From positions 20,648-47,097 of the forward strand of contig MGVN01000129.1 in assembly GCA_001800515.1 (NCBI GenBank): a DNA stretch of 26,450 nt, read 5' to 3'. A model generated the notes under the pieces. That model made no database searches, was not told where the DNA came from, and was given only the letters and a program-made list of their open reading frames with translations. Positions 6,672-14,413 of this stretch are shown here, piece after piece. Both the position numbers and the translations under genes were made by a program. This stretch comes from Elusimicrobia bacterium RIFOXYB2_FULL_49_7. Its GTDB lineage: Bacteria > Fibrobacterota > OXYB2-FULL-49-7. Within the stretch, counting starts at the first letter, position 1. Each line of letters opens with the position of its first letter.

Positions 6672-8714
6672 ATGTTTTTAGTCGGCAGACATACGATTCA
6701 GGAATATCAGGAGGCGTATGCTATTTCCCGTGAACGGGAACTGGTGACCCCGGAAATTCACAAACCCAATGATTTTTACGGTCATGCTTATCAGATGAAG
6801 CGGTTTGCCGGACTGCCGGACAGCGAGCCGTTGAAGCTGGCCATTGAACATGCCCCCTTCTTTTTTGATAAGCCGCTTTGGGCGGTAGATAAAAAAGCGC
6901 CTTTTGCTTTTCTTGCCTCCTTTGCCGAAGACCGTATTGCTCAGATTAGACAGGAGAGCAATAAAATCGCCCTTCCTTTGGGCCCTTTGATCCATTACGC
7001 AGAGGATCTTTTATTGCCTGACGCCTTCTATTCAGAGAAAAAACGGTTGGGCAGAAATCTGCTGGTTTATCCCTCTCATTCCACCCATCATATTCAGGTG
7101 ACGCCGGATATTGAGCTGTTGAAAAAGGCGGTCGAATCAAAACGGGATCAGTTTGATGTCATCCGGTTTTGTGTATATTGGGCTGACTTGGATTCAACCT
7201 GGTGCCAAGCCTTGGAACAGGCGGGTTATGAGATTGTCTGTGCTGGCCACATTTTCGATCCGGAATTCAATTCTCGGCAGAAACAGTTGATGCAATTAAG
7301 CGATTTGGTCGCTTCCAATTCGCCGGCCACCCATTTCGGATATGCGATTGTTTTAGGCAGGCCTGTTTGGTACGTTCCAACGAATCAGCAAATCGCCATC
7401 ACCTCTTATGCTCAGAGCGGCACCACAGACACCATTGTAGAACAGACGCTTCGACGATTCGATTGGGTGGTCCGCAACAGTGTTTATCTTACCGATTTTT
7501 CGGAACAGATCAGTGATGAGGAAAGGGAGGTCTATTCTGCGGTTCAGGGCTTTTCTCACCTTTATCGACCTGATGCTTTGAAAGAATTGCTTGTCATGAT
7601 TGAAAAATTGGACCAGATGGGCATCAATCGTCAGAAAGATCCTTTGGCCTTTTTGCAGGAGGTTTTAAAGCATCCCGGAGAACTGACTTCATCCGAGGCG
7701 GATAAGTTAACCGAAATTATTGAGATGAATTTGCGTGCGGCACAGCAATTACAGAATAGATTAAAACAGTGGGGCCATCCTGATACCAGGGTGGCGATTC
7801 AAAAAGAGGAGCAGACCATGACACTCGTTGACATACTGGAATTACTTTCAGAGGGCAAATTTCAGGAATGCCTTGCTGCCTGCGAAACGCTGCTTAAATC
7901 CGGGCCGAATCCGGAAATCGAACAATGCCGCCGAATTTGCCTGGAAAATCTAAATCCCCAGGCGGCGCCTCAGACCACCCTGGGCTCCCTTTCCGCCATG
8001 GATAATGGCTTTTACGGCAAGGTCAACCTGAATCCTAAAACCTTGGCCAATATGGCGGCAAGTGATGAGATTTGGAGTGAAATACTGAGTTTTAATTCTC
8101 AGTTGGCATCGGATGAATATGTTTCCTATTTAGACAAATGGTATCGGGAATGCCATAGCCGTTTCGGACGCCATTGGTATTATCTGGATATTGTGAATGT
8201 CCTCTACGGCGCCTCAAAAGCGGTTAAGCCGAAGAACTATCTTGAAATCGGTGTTCGGCGGGGCCGCAGTGTCTGCATGGTGGCCAAAGCAACCCCGACT
8301 GTCAATATCTTCGCCTTTGACATGTGGAAGGCCAATTATGCGGGCATGGACAATCCCGGCCCTGATTTCGTCCGCTCCGAACTCTCCCGAATGGGCCACC
8401 GGGGCCAGGTCCAGTTTGTCAATGGCAATTCCCATGAAACCTTGAAACGGTTCTTTCTGGACAATCCCACGCTGACATTTGATATGATGACCGTGGATGG
8501 CGACCACAGCGAAGTAGGAGCGGCTCAGGATTTAAACGACGTGATTCCCCATCTGTCCGTCGGCGGCATCCTGGTTTTCGATGACATCAGCCATCCCTCG
8601 CACCCCTATCTGCTGAATCTGTGGAAAAAGACCATCGCCGCCCATCCGGGACTGGTCTCGTATGAATTCACGGAAATGGGGTATGGCGTGGCGTTTGCGA
8701 TTCGGATGCGGTAA
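6672..8714 (+). CDS. Two-domain protein: GT-B-like sugar transferase candidate fused to a SAM methyltransferase
   Basis: This 680-residue protein is the last gene of the neu operon. Residues about 1-320 belong to an uncharacterised type I have seen in glycan loci but cannot name. Visible are YPSHSTHHI (133-141), FCVYWADLD (166-174), AGHIFDPEF (191-199), then SDLVASNSPATHFGYAIVLG (210-229) followed by RPVWYVP. The last block has the look of a GT-B nucleotide-sugar site. Residues 383-430 are a short helical TPR-like linker. Residues 500-680 are a class I methyltransferase with LEIGVRRGRS (524-533), VDGDHSE (608-614) and GGILVFDDISHP (631-642). An ATG 9 bases after the neuA stop, with an AGG-rich leader, supports the start. 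I infer that it may transfer the CMP-activated sugar and methylate it or its neighbour. The methyltransferase assignment is firm, the transferase one is not. Confidence 0.72.
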   Translation: MFLVGRHTIQEYQEAYAISRERELVTPEIHKPNDFYGHAYQMKRFAGLPDSEPLKLAIEHAPFFFDKPLWAVDKKAPFAFLASFAEDRIAQIRQESNKIALPLGPLIHYAEDLLLPDAFYSEKKRLGRNLLVYPSHSTHHIQVTPDIELLKKAVESKRDQFDVIRFCVYWADLDSTWCQALEQAGYEIVCAGHIFDPEFNSRQKQLMQLSDLVASNSPATHFGYAIVLGRPVWYVPTNQQIAITSYAQSGTTDTIVEQTLRRFDWVVRNSVYLTDFSEQISDEEREVYSAVQGFSHLYRPDALKELLVMIEKLDQMGINRQKDPLAFLQEVLKHPGELTSSEADKLTEIIEMNLRAAQQLQNRLKQWGHPDTRVAIQKEEQTMTLVDILELLSEGKFQECLAACETLLKSGPNPEIEQCRRICLENLNPQAAPQTTLGSLSAMDNGFYGKVNLNPKTLANMAASDEIWSEILSFNSQLASDEYVSYLDKWYRECHSRFGRHWYYLDIVNVLYGASKAVKPKNYLEIGVRRGRSVCMVAKATPTVNIFAFDMWKANYAGMDNPGPDFVRSELSRMGHRGQVQFVNGNSHETLKRFFLDNPTLTFDMMTVDGDHSEVGAAQDLNDVIPHLSVGGILVFDDISHPSHPYLLNLWKKTIAAHPGLVSYEFTEMGYGVAFAIRMR

Positions 8715-8722
8715 GAGCGAGA

Positions 8723-9856
8723 TTAATTAATCATAGCATTAAGAAATGCGTTACACGCTCTTTTGACCATGGGTTGAGTCATATTCATTCCACATGGCAG
8801 GTTGATACCATAAGAAGAGACGGCATAGCTTACCTTATTGTTCTTTTTCGCCCATTTTGCTGCTTTTGTCTTTTGATAAGCAGGAAGGGAGCTTAACGGA
8901 TAGAAGAAGGGCCTGCCAGATATTCTTTGTTCTGCCATTCGTTTTAAAACAATTTCCTTTTTTGGACCATGTGCATTATCCCAGGTCGCAGTGACCATCC
9001 AATAGCTATTCAATGTTCCGCTTGGTTCCTGATTGAGTCGGATATTTTTTTCTGATTGCAGTTCCTGCAAATACCATTTGAATATCTGCCGTTTTTTGGA
9101 AACCAGTTCATCCGCTCTTTCCACCTGAGCCAGACCCAAGGCTGCTTGCATACTGCTCATCTTATATTTGAATGCTACCTCTGTGTTATAAAAGGCGACG
9201 TCACCTGGTGCGCGACCGTGATCACGTAGAAAAAGAGCGCGGTCAAACAGTTTTTTATTGCGGGTAACCAGCATGCCGCCTTCGCCGGTAGTGAGGGTTT
9301 TCGATCCATGAAAACTGAAAACGCCGACATCACCCAGGCAACCTGCTTTTTTACCGTGAAATTCGCTGCCTAATGCTTCTGCCGCGTCTTCGATAATAAA
9401 GATATTGTGTTTTTTGGCAATGATCCGAATGGCATCAAAATCCGGCATGCTGCCATATAAACCTACTGGAATAACTGCTTTAGTGCGCTTGGTGATCAAC
9501 TTTTCAAATGAGTCGGGGGCCAAACACCAGGTGTCCGGATCGATATCTGCAAAGACCGTTGCAGCGCCCACATAGGTGATGGGGGCGGAGGTGGCTATCC
9601 AGGTGACATCCGGTACGATGACCTCATCGCCTTTTCCGATTCCCTTGGCGGCCAGGGCAAGGTGAATGGCGGACGTGCAGGAGGGAAGTGGCATCGCGTA
9701 AGGAATATCGAGATATTTCTCAAAGGCACGGGCAAAGCGGTCATGATAGATATTGGCATTTCCATACCAGGCGTATTTCACTGCATCCGTGACATAGGCT
9801 ATTTCGCGTTTGGAGATAGAAGGGCCGGAAACCGGCATCAAGGGATTATTTGCCAT
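8723..9856 (-). CDS. DegT/DnrJ/EryC1-family PLP-dependent sugar aminotransferase
   Basis: These enzymes transfer an amino group from glutamate to a 4-keto (or 3-keto) nucleotide sugar. The 377-residue protein has SCTSAIHLAL (59-68) for phosphate binding, IIEDAAEALGS (154-164) with the aspartate that contacts the PLP nitrogen, and SFHGSKTLTTGEGG (181-194), where K186 is the Schiff-base lysine. The wording is close to perosamine-type 4-aminotransferases, which suggests a 4-amino-4,6-dideoxy sugar, but this is not proof. Its start overlaps the acyl carrier protein gene by 11 bases. It is the last gene of the minus-strand run and ends 8 bases from the end of the facing operon. Next to FkbH and ACP, the product amine is a plausible acceptor for an acyl group. 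Confidence 0.92.
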   Translation of the reverse strand: MANNPLMPVSGPSISKREIAYVTDAVKYAWYGNANIYHDRFARAFEKYLDIPYAMPLPSCTSAIHLALAAKGIGKGDEVIVPDVTWIATSAPITYVGAATVFADIDPDTWCLAPDSFEKLITKRTKAVIPVGLYGSMPDFDAIRIIAKKHNIFIIEDAAEALGSEFHGKKAGCLGDVGVFSFHGSKTLTTGEGGMLVTRNKKLFDRALFLRDHGRAPGDVAFYNTEVAFKYKMSSMQAALGLAQVERADELVSKKRQIFKWYLQELQSEKNIRLNQEPSGTLNSYWMVTATWDNAHGPKKEIVLKRMAEQRISGRPFFYPLSSLPAYQKTKAAKWAKKNNKVSYAVSSYGINLPCGMNMTQPMVKRACNAFLNAMIN

Positions 9857-10085
9857 TTTTTTCTGCCAATTTCTTCATGATCTGTCCGATACTGAGCATT
9901 TGGACGATATCTTCCTCCGAGAAACGGACACTAAAAGCCTCTTCTAAGGCCATTACCAGATTAAGGTGTTTCAGGGAATCCCATCCTTCCAGATTATCCG
10001 TGGAAGTTTGTAGCGTTACTTTTTCCGGGGCAATCCCCATAATTCGGCTGAATACGCCAAAGAGTTTGTCCTGCATATCATGCAC
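9846..10085 (-). CDS. Acyl carrier protein
   Basis: This 79-residue acidic carrier protein has the phosphopantetheine site in EGWDSLKHL, with S37 as the likely attachment serine. The ILE/VAL-rich helices 2 and 3 follow (LVMALEEAF, EEDIVQML). The GWDSL wording, rather than the DSLD of fatty-acid ACPs, is usual for carrier proteins of secondary-metabolite and glycan clusters. It overlaps the aminotransferase gene by 11 bases and the FkbH-like gene by 8, so the three are almost certainly translated together. A second in-frame ATG three codons downstream is possible. The carrier probably holds a short hydroxyacyl group loaded by the FkbH-like protein. It needs a phosphopantetheinyl transferase that is not in this window. 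Confidence 0.9.
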   Translation of the reverse strand: MHDMQDKLFGVFSRIMGIAPEKVTLQTSTDNLEGWDSLKHLNLVMALEEAFSVRFSEEDIVQMLSIGQIMKKLAEKNGK

Positions 10086-11910
10086 CCTTCCATTGACGGT
10101 TGATAGCCATCAGTCCTTCTTCGTCAGGCTTCTTCTGGAAGCTATCCAAGGAGAGAACATATTCATTTTCATCCCCATTTTTGCAACGATATTCGAATCC
10201 ATTATCGGTATAAAACAATTCGACCTGTTTGTTTTTTAAGGTAGGTCGATATCGACCGATGGCTTGTTTAAAGCCTATCCCTTTAAAATGACTGAGTAGT
10301 ATTTCCAAGAACAGCCGTTCAATATGCCGGCCTAATGCACGGCAAGAAACGAGAAAAGAGTCGAGTATCATCTCCGTGGGAGTACAGTTAATTATGGCAG
10401 CTCCAATCATACCCATATCACCGAATTTGTCTTTTAATGAGGCTGAGAAAATGCGATGTCCCGACTTTTCGATCAGATTCGACAGTTCGTTCTCCTGATA
10501 TCTTTTGGTGGTCAGATTGAACTGGTTGGTTCGAAGGGTCAGCTGTGAAATACGGGCAAGAGTGGATAAATCAGCCTCGTGGATGGACAGGGTCATATTC
10601 AGGGATTTCAGATATTCTCGAATGTCCTGAAAATGGGTTTGGAAGCTCTTTCGCTCGAATTCCGCCTTGATCATTCGGCTGCGTTGTTTGTCCTCCTCGG
10701 AAAGGACTGTGATATCGAACAGCCCCGCTGATGTCAGTCGAACGGATGCATGGACTGCTTCCTCGACCGGAAAATGCAAGGCTGTTACCATGGGAAGCGC
10801 CTGCCTGATCCAATCAATTTCGAAAAGGCTGTCGTCAATGAAAACCATGCTATCAAGCCCAATGTTCAGTCTTTGTGAAAGCCGTGTTATGTTGTCTGCT
10901 TTATTCTCCCAATTGATTTCGGCGCAGACGATGTGGTTTCTCTTTAGCACCATGTCTGGATGGCGATCAAAGACTTCCCAGATGTCTGCCTCATTGTTTT
11001 TGCTGCAAAGACAGAGGAGTATGCCCCGCTCGTAGAGCTTCAGAATCTCTCTCTGGAAGTTCTTGTATGGCGCACCTGGATATTCTTCTGATAGTTTGAT
11101 CCGTGATATTCCCTCTTCCCCTAAGACGCCTCCCCATAAGGTGTTATCGCAATCCAATACCAGGCATTTCTTGGTTTTGCCTTTTAAGGCACGGATAAGT
11201 TTGAAATTCTCGTTGGCGATTTCTGATAATGCTTCGCGGGTATAGGGGGCTTTTGCAAGATACCAGTATCGAAAATCGTAAAACTGATTGAACCCGACGC
11301 GTGCGAGACAGAGTGGGATGTCAACATAATAGCAGCCGGGAAAGCTTTGAAGTTTAGTCTTTAGCGACGTATTTAGTCGACTAATGACGGTGTTTTGACC
11401 GTTCATCGAGAGTGAATCGAGAATACCCGCAGAAGGAAAAAGAAGGGGTTCAAAAGCCTGCCATAAAATCGGTGCGGCCGTTTTGCATCGAATACCTTTT
11501 AGTATAGTGTCGGATAAAGCGATGATTCGGTCAATTTCAAGATCGATCTCGTTTTTCGAGAGGCTGGAGAAATGATGGGTTAAATCCGGACTGCATTTTT
11601 CCAGTCGTTGGAAGATCCAGATGATATCGGTGTCCGGTTGAATGATGCCACCGGTCTCAAGCGCCTCTTGAACAATATTATCATATTGGCCAAATAGGGT
11701 CTCTGCTTTCCAGTTCGAGCAAAAAGCATGGTATTTGATATAGGGTTCTATTGGCTCAATCGTGATATTTCGCAGAATCGCCATCTTCAATGCGGGAAGA
11801 TCTTTTGCTCCTGAAGCGATCCGCGATTCGATCTCAGTCAGCGAAGGCGCAGGCGAATTATAGGCCAAGGGGCTCTTCATCATACAGGTCGTCTTTGGAA
11901 AAAGCTTCAT
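10078..11910 (-). CDS. FkbH-like HAD-IIIC family protein (acyl loading onto the carrier protein)
   Basis: FkbH proteins take glycerate from 1,3-bisphosphoglycerate and load it as a thioester on an acyl carrier protein. The 610-residue protein has three parts. An N-terminal region (about 50-240) resembles the SGNH-like module of HAD-IIIC proteins. The HAD core has the nucleophile motif LDCDNTLWGG (D253, D255), CSKNNE and MVFIDDS. A C-terminal GNAT-like module contains FGDMGMIG and SCRALGRHIE. The start at 11910 overlaps the upstream radical SAM gene by 53 bases. Two ATGs at 11883 and 11880 are alternatives and no clear ribosome site decides. The acyl group is inferred to be glyceryl or a similar hydroxyacid, because many HAD-IIIC homologues in glycan clusters are untested. 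Confidence 0.88.
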   Translation of the reverse strand: MKLFPKTTCMMKSPLAYNSPAPSLTEIESRIASGAKDLPALKMAILRNITIEPIEPYIKYHAFCSNWKAETLFGQYDNIVQEALETGGIIQPDTDIIWIFQRLEKCSPDLTHHFSSLSKNEIDLEIDRIIALSDTILKGIRCKTAAPILWQAFEPLLFPSAGILDSLSMNGQNTVISRLNTSLKTKLQSFPGCYYVDIPLCLARVGFNQFYDFRYWYLAKAPYTREALSEIANENFKLIRALKGKTKKCLVLDCDNTLWGGVLGEEGISRIKLSEEYPGAPYKNFQREILKLYERGILLCLCSKNNEADIWEVFDRHPDMVLKRNHIVCAEINWENKADNITRLSQRLNIGLDSMVFIDDSLFEIDWIRQALPMVTALHFPVEEAVHASVRLTSAGLFDITVLSEEDKQRSRMIKAEFERKSFQTHFQDIREYLKSLNMTLSIHEADLSTLARISQLTLRTNQFNLTTKRYQENELSNLIEKSGHRIFSASLKDKFGDMGMIGAAIINCTPTEMILDSFLVSCRALGRHIERLFLEILLSHFKGIGFKQAIGRYRPTLKNKQVELFYTDNGFEYRCKNGDENEYVLSLDSFQKKPDEEGLMAINRQWKGA

Positions 11911-12898
11911 TAAAGGAGATGGGAATCACGATATCCTTGGTTTTGCCCATGAATTTTTCGATAAAAAGACGATCTTCTCCGGCCAGGCAATGGGGAACAT
12001 GATCCCGAAAGTATTTAACACGCCAACCCCGTTGCAGGATTTCCCGGAGCGGTTCATTCAGGATATTGCCGAGGCTGATATGAATGAACGGACAACTGAG
12101 AACATCCCCTGATGGTGTAATATAAATCAGACCGTTCAAGGTGCGACAGCCCCACTCGAAATCAAACAAGGGGAAAATATCCCGATGTATAAAAGGATAG
12201 GCCTCTTTGAGTTTCAGGATATGGTTAGCGTCTTCTGGGGTGATCAATAAATCGGTCCGGCCGACCCATTTTCCGGAAGAGGTGGCTATCACGAAAAGAA
12301 CCGTAAACTGATGTTGTTTTGCAAATTCCAGGATTTGAATCACGGAATCGGAATGGATATTTTGATGGGTGATGACGGTATTGATATTAGCCTGCATACC
12401 CGCCGCTTTCGCATGAAAAAGGGCATCCATTGCTTTTTGGTAGGCGCCCGGTTGTTTTCGAAAAGCATCATGCTCCGCTGCATTGAAGCTGTCGAGACTG
12501 ACCGAGATTTTATCCACCCCTAAACCGGCCAGATGGTGCGCCTTTTCCTGTGTCAGCATCCATCCGTTGGTGGTCAGAAAGACGTAGAATTTCTCCGGAT
12601 CAATAGCGGCCAGCACTTCATCCAAATCAGGCCAAATGAGCGGCTCGCCACCTTGCAAATGAAATTGCCAGGCACCCAATTGATCCGCTTGGGCGGAGAG
12701 ATCCCGAATTCGTGCTGGCGTAAGCTTTTGCTCTTTGGATAGAAAGTGTGAAAAACAATGTTCGCAATTATAGTTGCAGGCGTTATTGTAATTCAATTCA
12801 ACGAGTTGAAGCGCATATTCCCTTTTTTTCATTCTCTCCCGGTATCGAATCATTTTCTGTAACACCCGGGGTTTTTTTAAGACCGATTTTCGTTCCAC
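11858..12898 (-). CDS. Radical SAM protein with SPASM-like C-terminus, GTG start
   Basis: This 346-residue radical SAM enzyme has its 4Fe-4S motif in CNYNCEHC (cysteines 41, 45, 48). Barrel motifs are LQGGEPLIWP and LTTNGWML, and VDKISVSLDS follows. The C-terminal part has further cysteines (WGCRTLNG, VLSCPFIH, PHCLAGED) with the G-D-V-L-S-C pattern seen before SPASM-type auxiliary clusters, although the usual last cysteine set is incomplete. The start codon is GTG at 12898, preceded by AGAAGG at a good distance. It begins 3 bases after the methyltransferase stop. It shares little wording with the other SPASM protein of the window (2793-3806), so they probably act on different substrates. A role in sugar or peptide modification is inferred from context. 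Confidence 0.84.
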   Translation of the reverse strand: MERKSVLKKPRVLQKMIRYRERMKKREYALQLVELNYNNACNYNCEHCFSHFLSKEQKLTPARIRDLSAQADQLGAWQFHLQGGEPLIWPDLDEVLAAIDPEKFYVFLTTNGWMLTQEKAHHLAGLGVDKISVSLDSFNAAEHDAFRKQPGAYQKAMDALFHAKAAGMQANINTVITHQNIHSDSVIQILEFAKQHQFTVLFVIATSSGKWVGRTDLLITPEDANHILKLKEAYPFIHRDIFPLFDFEWGCRTLNGLIYITPSGDVLSCPFIHISLGNILNEPLREILQRGWRVKYFRDHVPHCLAGEDRLFIEKFMGKTKDIVIPISFNEAFSKDDLYDEEPLGL

Positions 12899-12901
12899 GG
12901 T

Positions 12902-13708
12902 TTACCTTCTTTGAAAGTGGTATAAAATATTGGAAGCGTTTATTTTGGATAACCGATAGTCATGTGGAATCTCTTGTCTGTCCATCACTTGAAAACCTTG
13001 ATCTGCCATTCTCATTTCAAAATCGGTTGCATTCTCAAAATGGTTCAAGTGATCAAATTGAGGGACATTTCGAGCAATCGTGGCGATAAAGCGACCTCCG
13101 GGATTCAGGGCCGACGCAACCATGGCGGTTAATTCATAAGGATTAACCAGGTGTTCTATCAATTCTATCGCATAAATGCAATCATATCCGTTATTGGCAT
13201 CCGTAAAATAGGCTTCATGAAGACGAATGTCTGGAAAGCGTCTTGAAACAAAAGGGCTGAGTGTTAAGTCATAGGCTTCCACATTTCCGTGCGATGAAAG
13301 AAATTCCAACTCAAGACCGGATCCCACGCCGATGACAGCCGTTTTAGTGGAGGAAAAGCGGTCTTGCGCAAGATATTCCATGATGGCAAAACGGTGGCGG
13401 GTGAGAAGTGCGGTGATGATTAAAAAGAGATCGTATGAGGAGCGACTAAATGAGGGTGGAGGCACTTCCAGTTCAAACGGATATTTCTTGGTGCGACTAA
13501 ACCGTTGAATGTCCTCAGCGTAACGGTTGATGACTTCTATATACAAACGATTGGCTTCAGCAGGTGTGACTGAAAGAGCAGATACATAGCTTTCCAGATA
13601 ATGATCAATCCGTTCGTGAATCAGCCGTTGTCGGTCGTTTAAGCTTTCCGCTAATTGTCGAAGCTGCCACTTGACGGCCGGATTGAGTTCCGCAATCGTT
13701 TGAATCAT
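12902..13708 (-). CDS. Class I SAM-dependent methyltransferase
   Basis: This 268-residue protein has about 115 helical N-terminal residues followed by a Rossmann methyltransferase. Motif I is VIGVGSGLE (125-133) and the acidic strand-2 end is AYDLTLS (145-151). The motif IV region is YDCIYAIELIEHL, and the post-motif region is NPGGRFIATI. This pattern is that of Methyltransf_11/23 proteins, often annotated as ubiquinone or O-methyltransferases of polysaccharide clusters. The N-terminal helical part has no recognised function. Genes on both sides abut within 3 bases, so it is in the same transcript as the radical SAM and CmcI-like genes. Its substrate is unknown: a sugar hydroxyl, amine or an acyl chain would all fit. 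No ribosome site is obvious before the ATG, consistent with coupling. Confidence 0.83.
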   Translation of the reverse strand: MIQTIAELNPAVKWQLRQLAESLNDRQRLIHERIDHYLESYVSALSVTPAEANRLYIEVINRYAEDIQRFSRTKKYPFELEVPPPSFSRSSYDLFLIITALLTRHRFAIMEYLAQDRFSSTKTAVIGVGSGLELEFLSSHGNVEAYDLTLSPFVSRRFPDIRLHEAYFTDANNGYDCIYAIELIEHLVNPYELTAMVASALNPGGRFIATIARNVPQFDHLNHFENATDFEMRMADQGFQVMDRQEIPHDYRLSKINASNILYHFQRR

Positions 13709-13711
13709 ATT

Positions 13712-14413
13712 TTATTCAATACATTTAAGAAATCCGTCTGGCGCCACGGTAAGCAGAATCTTTTCTTCAATTGCAGTATCGATGACAAAACGATTGTTTT
13801 CCTTTAGGAATTGGTGGACTGCACTTTTCGGACTGTTTCCTTTTTTCCAGGGTCGATCCGGAAAGAAATCATCCGGCATATCATCAATCGCCGTATCGAA
13901 TACGATAAGATAGCTGCCCTTTCTTACAAAAGGCGAAAAGAGTCGGAGTTCCTCCAATACATGATCGTGGGTATGATTGGAATCCAGGATGACCAGGGCC
14001 GACCGTTGGTTGACCAGGGCAGCAACCTTGGCGACGGTGGCAGGATCGATCGAGGAGCCTTGGATGAGTTCCACCCGTTTGCTTAAAGGATGTTCTTCAA
14101 TGGCTTTGCGATTATGGTCGCGTATTTCAATATCAATACTAATGACCTTTCCGGAGCCACCGAGGAGTTCCAGCATGGAAGCGTAAAAGATGGTAGAGCC
14201 GCCATGAGCGATTCCGGTTTCGATAATAAATTCAGGCTTTAAATTCCAGATGATTTCCTGCAGCGCCATCAAGTCGGAACCTATCTGCAGAATGGGACGC
14301 CCCAGCCAAGTCATGAAACTGAAGCCGTTCTTTTGCCGTGTCGCTTCACGAATCCAGGTTTTAGATAAATCCTTCAGCGTTCCCGGCATGCCGGTGGTTT
14401 CATTGTTTTTCAT
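13712..14413 (-). CDS. Cephalosporin hydroxylase (CmcI) family protein
   Basis: The 233-residue sequence matches the CmcI family, a SAM-binding methyltransferase fold named after a protein of the cephamycin pathway and also containing rhamnosyl O-methyltransferases of glycolipids. It shows WLGRPILQ (36-43), IETGIAHGGST (64-74), ISIDIEIRDHN (91-101), VILDSNHTHDHV (141-152) and a PWKKGNSPKSAVHQFL block near 188-203. In the family the aspartate and histidines of the LDSNHTHDH block bind a metal next to the SAM. A strong AAGGAG (14421-14426) precedes the ATG, and the gene overlaps the WbqC gene by 14 bases. I infer O-methylation, or less likely hydroxylation, of a sugar in this locus. Confidence 0.85.
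   Translation of the reverse strand: MKNNETTGMPGTLKDLSKTWIREATRQKNGFSFMTWLGRPILQIGSDLMALQEIIWNLKPEFIIETGIAHGGSTIFYASMLELLGGSGKVISIDIEIRDHNRKAIEEHPLSKRVELIQGSSIDPATVAKVAALVNQRSALVILDSNHTHDHVLEELRLFSPFVRKGSYLIVFDTAIDDMPDDFFPDRPWKKGNSPKSAVHQFLKENNRFVIDTAIEEKILLTVAPDGFLKCIE

Noticed and set aside
8721..8732. GATTAATTAATC palindrome as a transcription terminator
   Set aside because: It is AT-only in the centre, short, and lacks a stable stem and a T tract.
10078..11910. Polyketide or nonribosomal peptide cluster suggested by FkbH and ACP
   Set aside because: No ketosynthase, condensation or adenylation domain is encoded in the window, and the neighbours are sugar enzymes.
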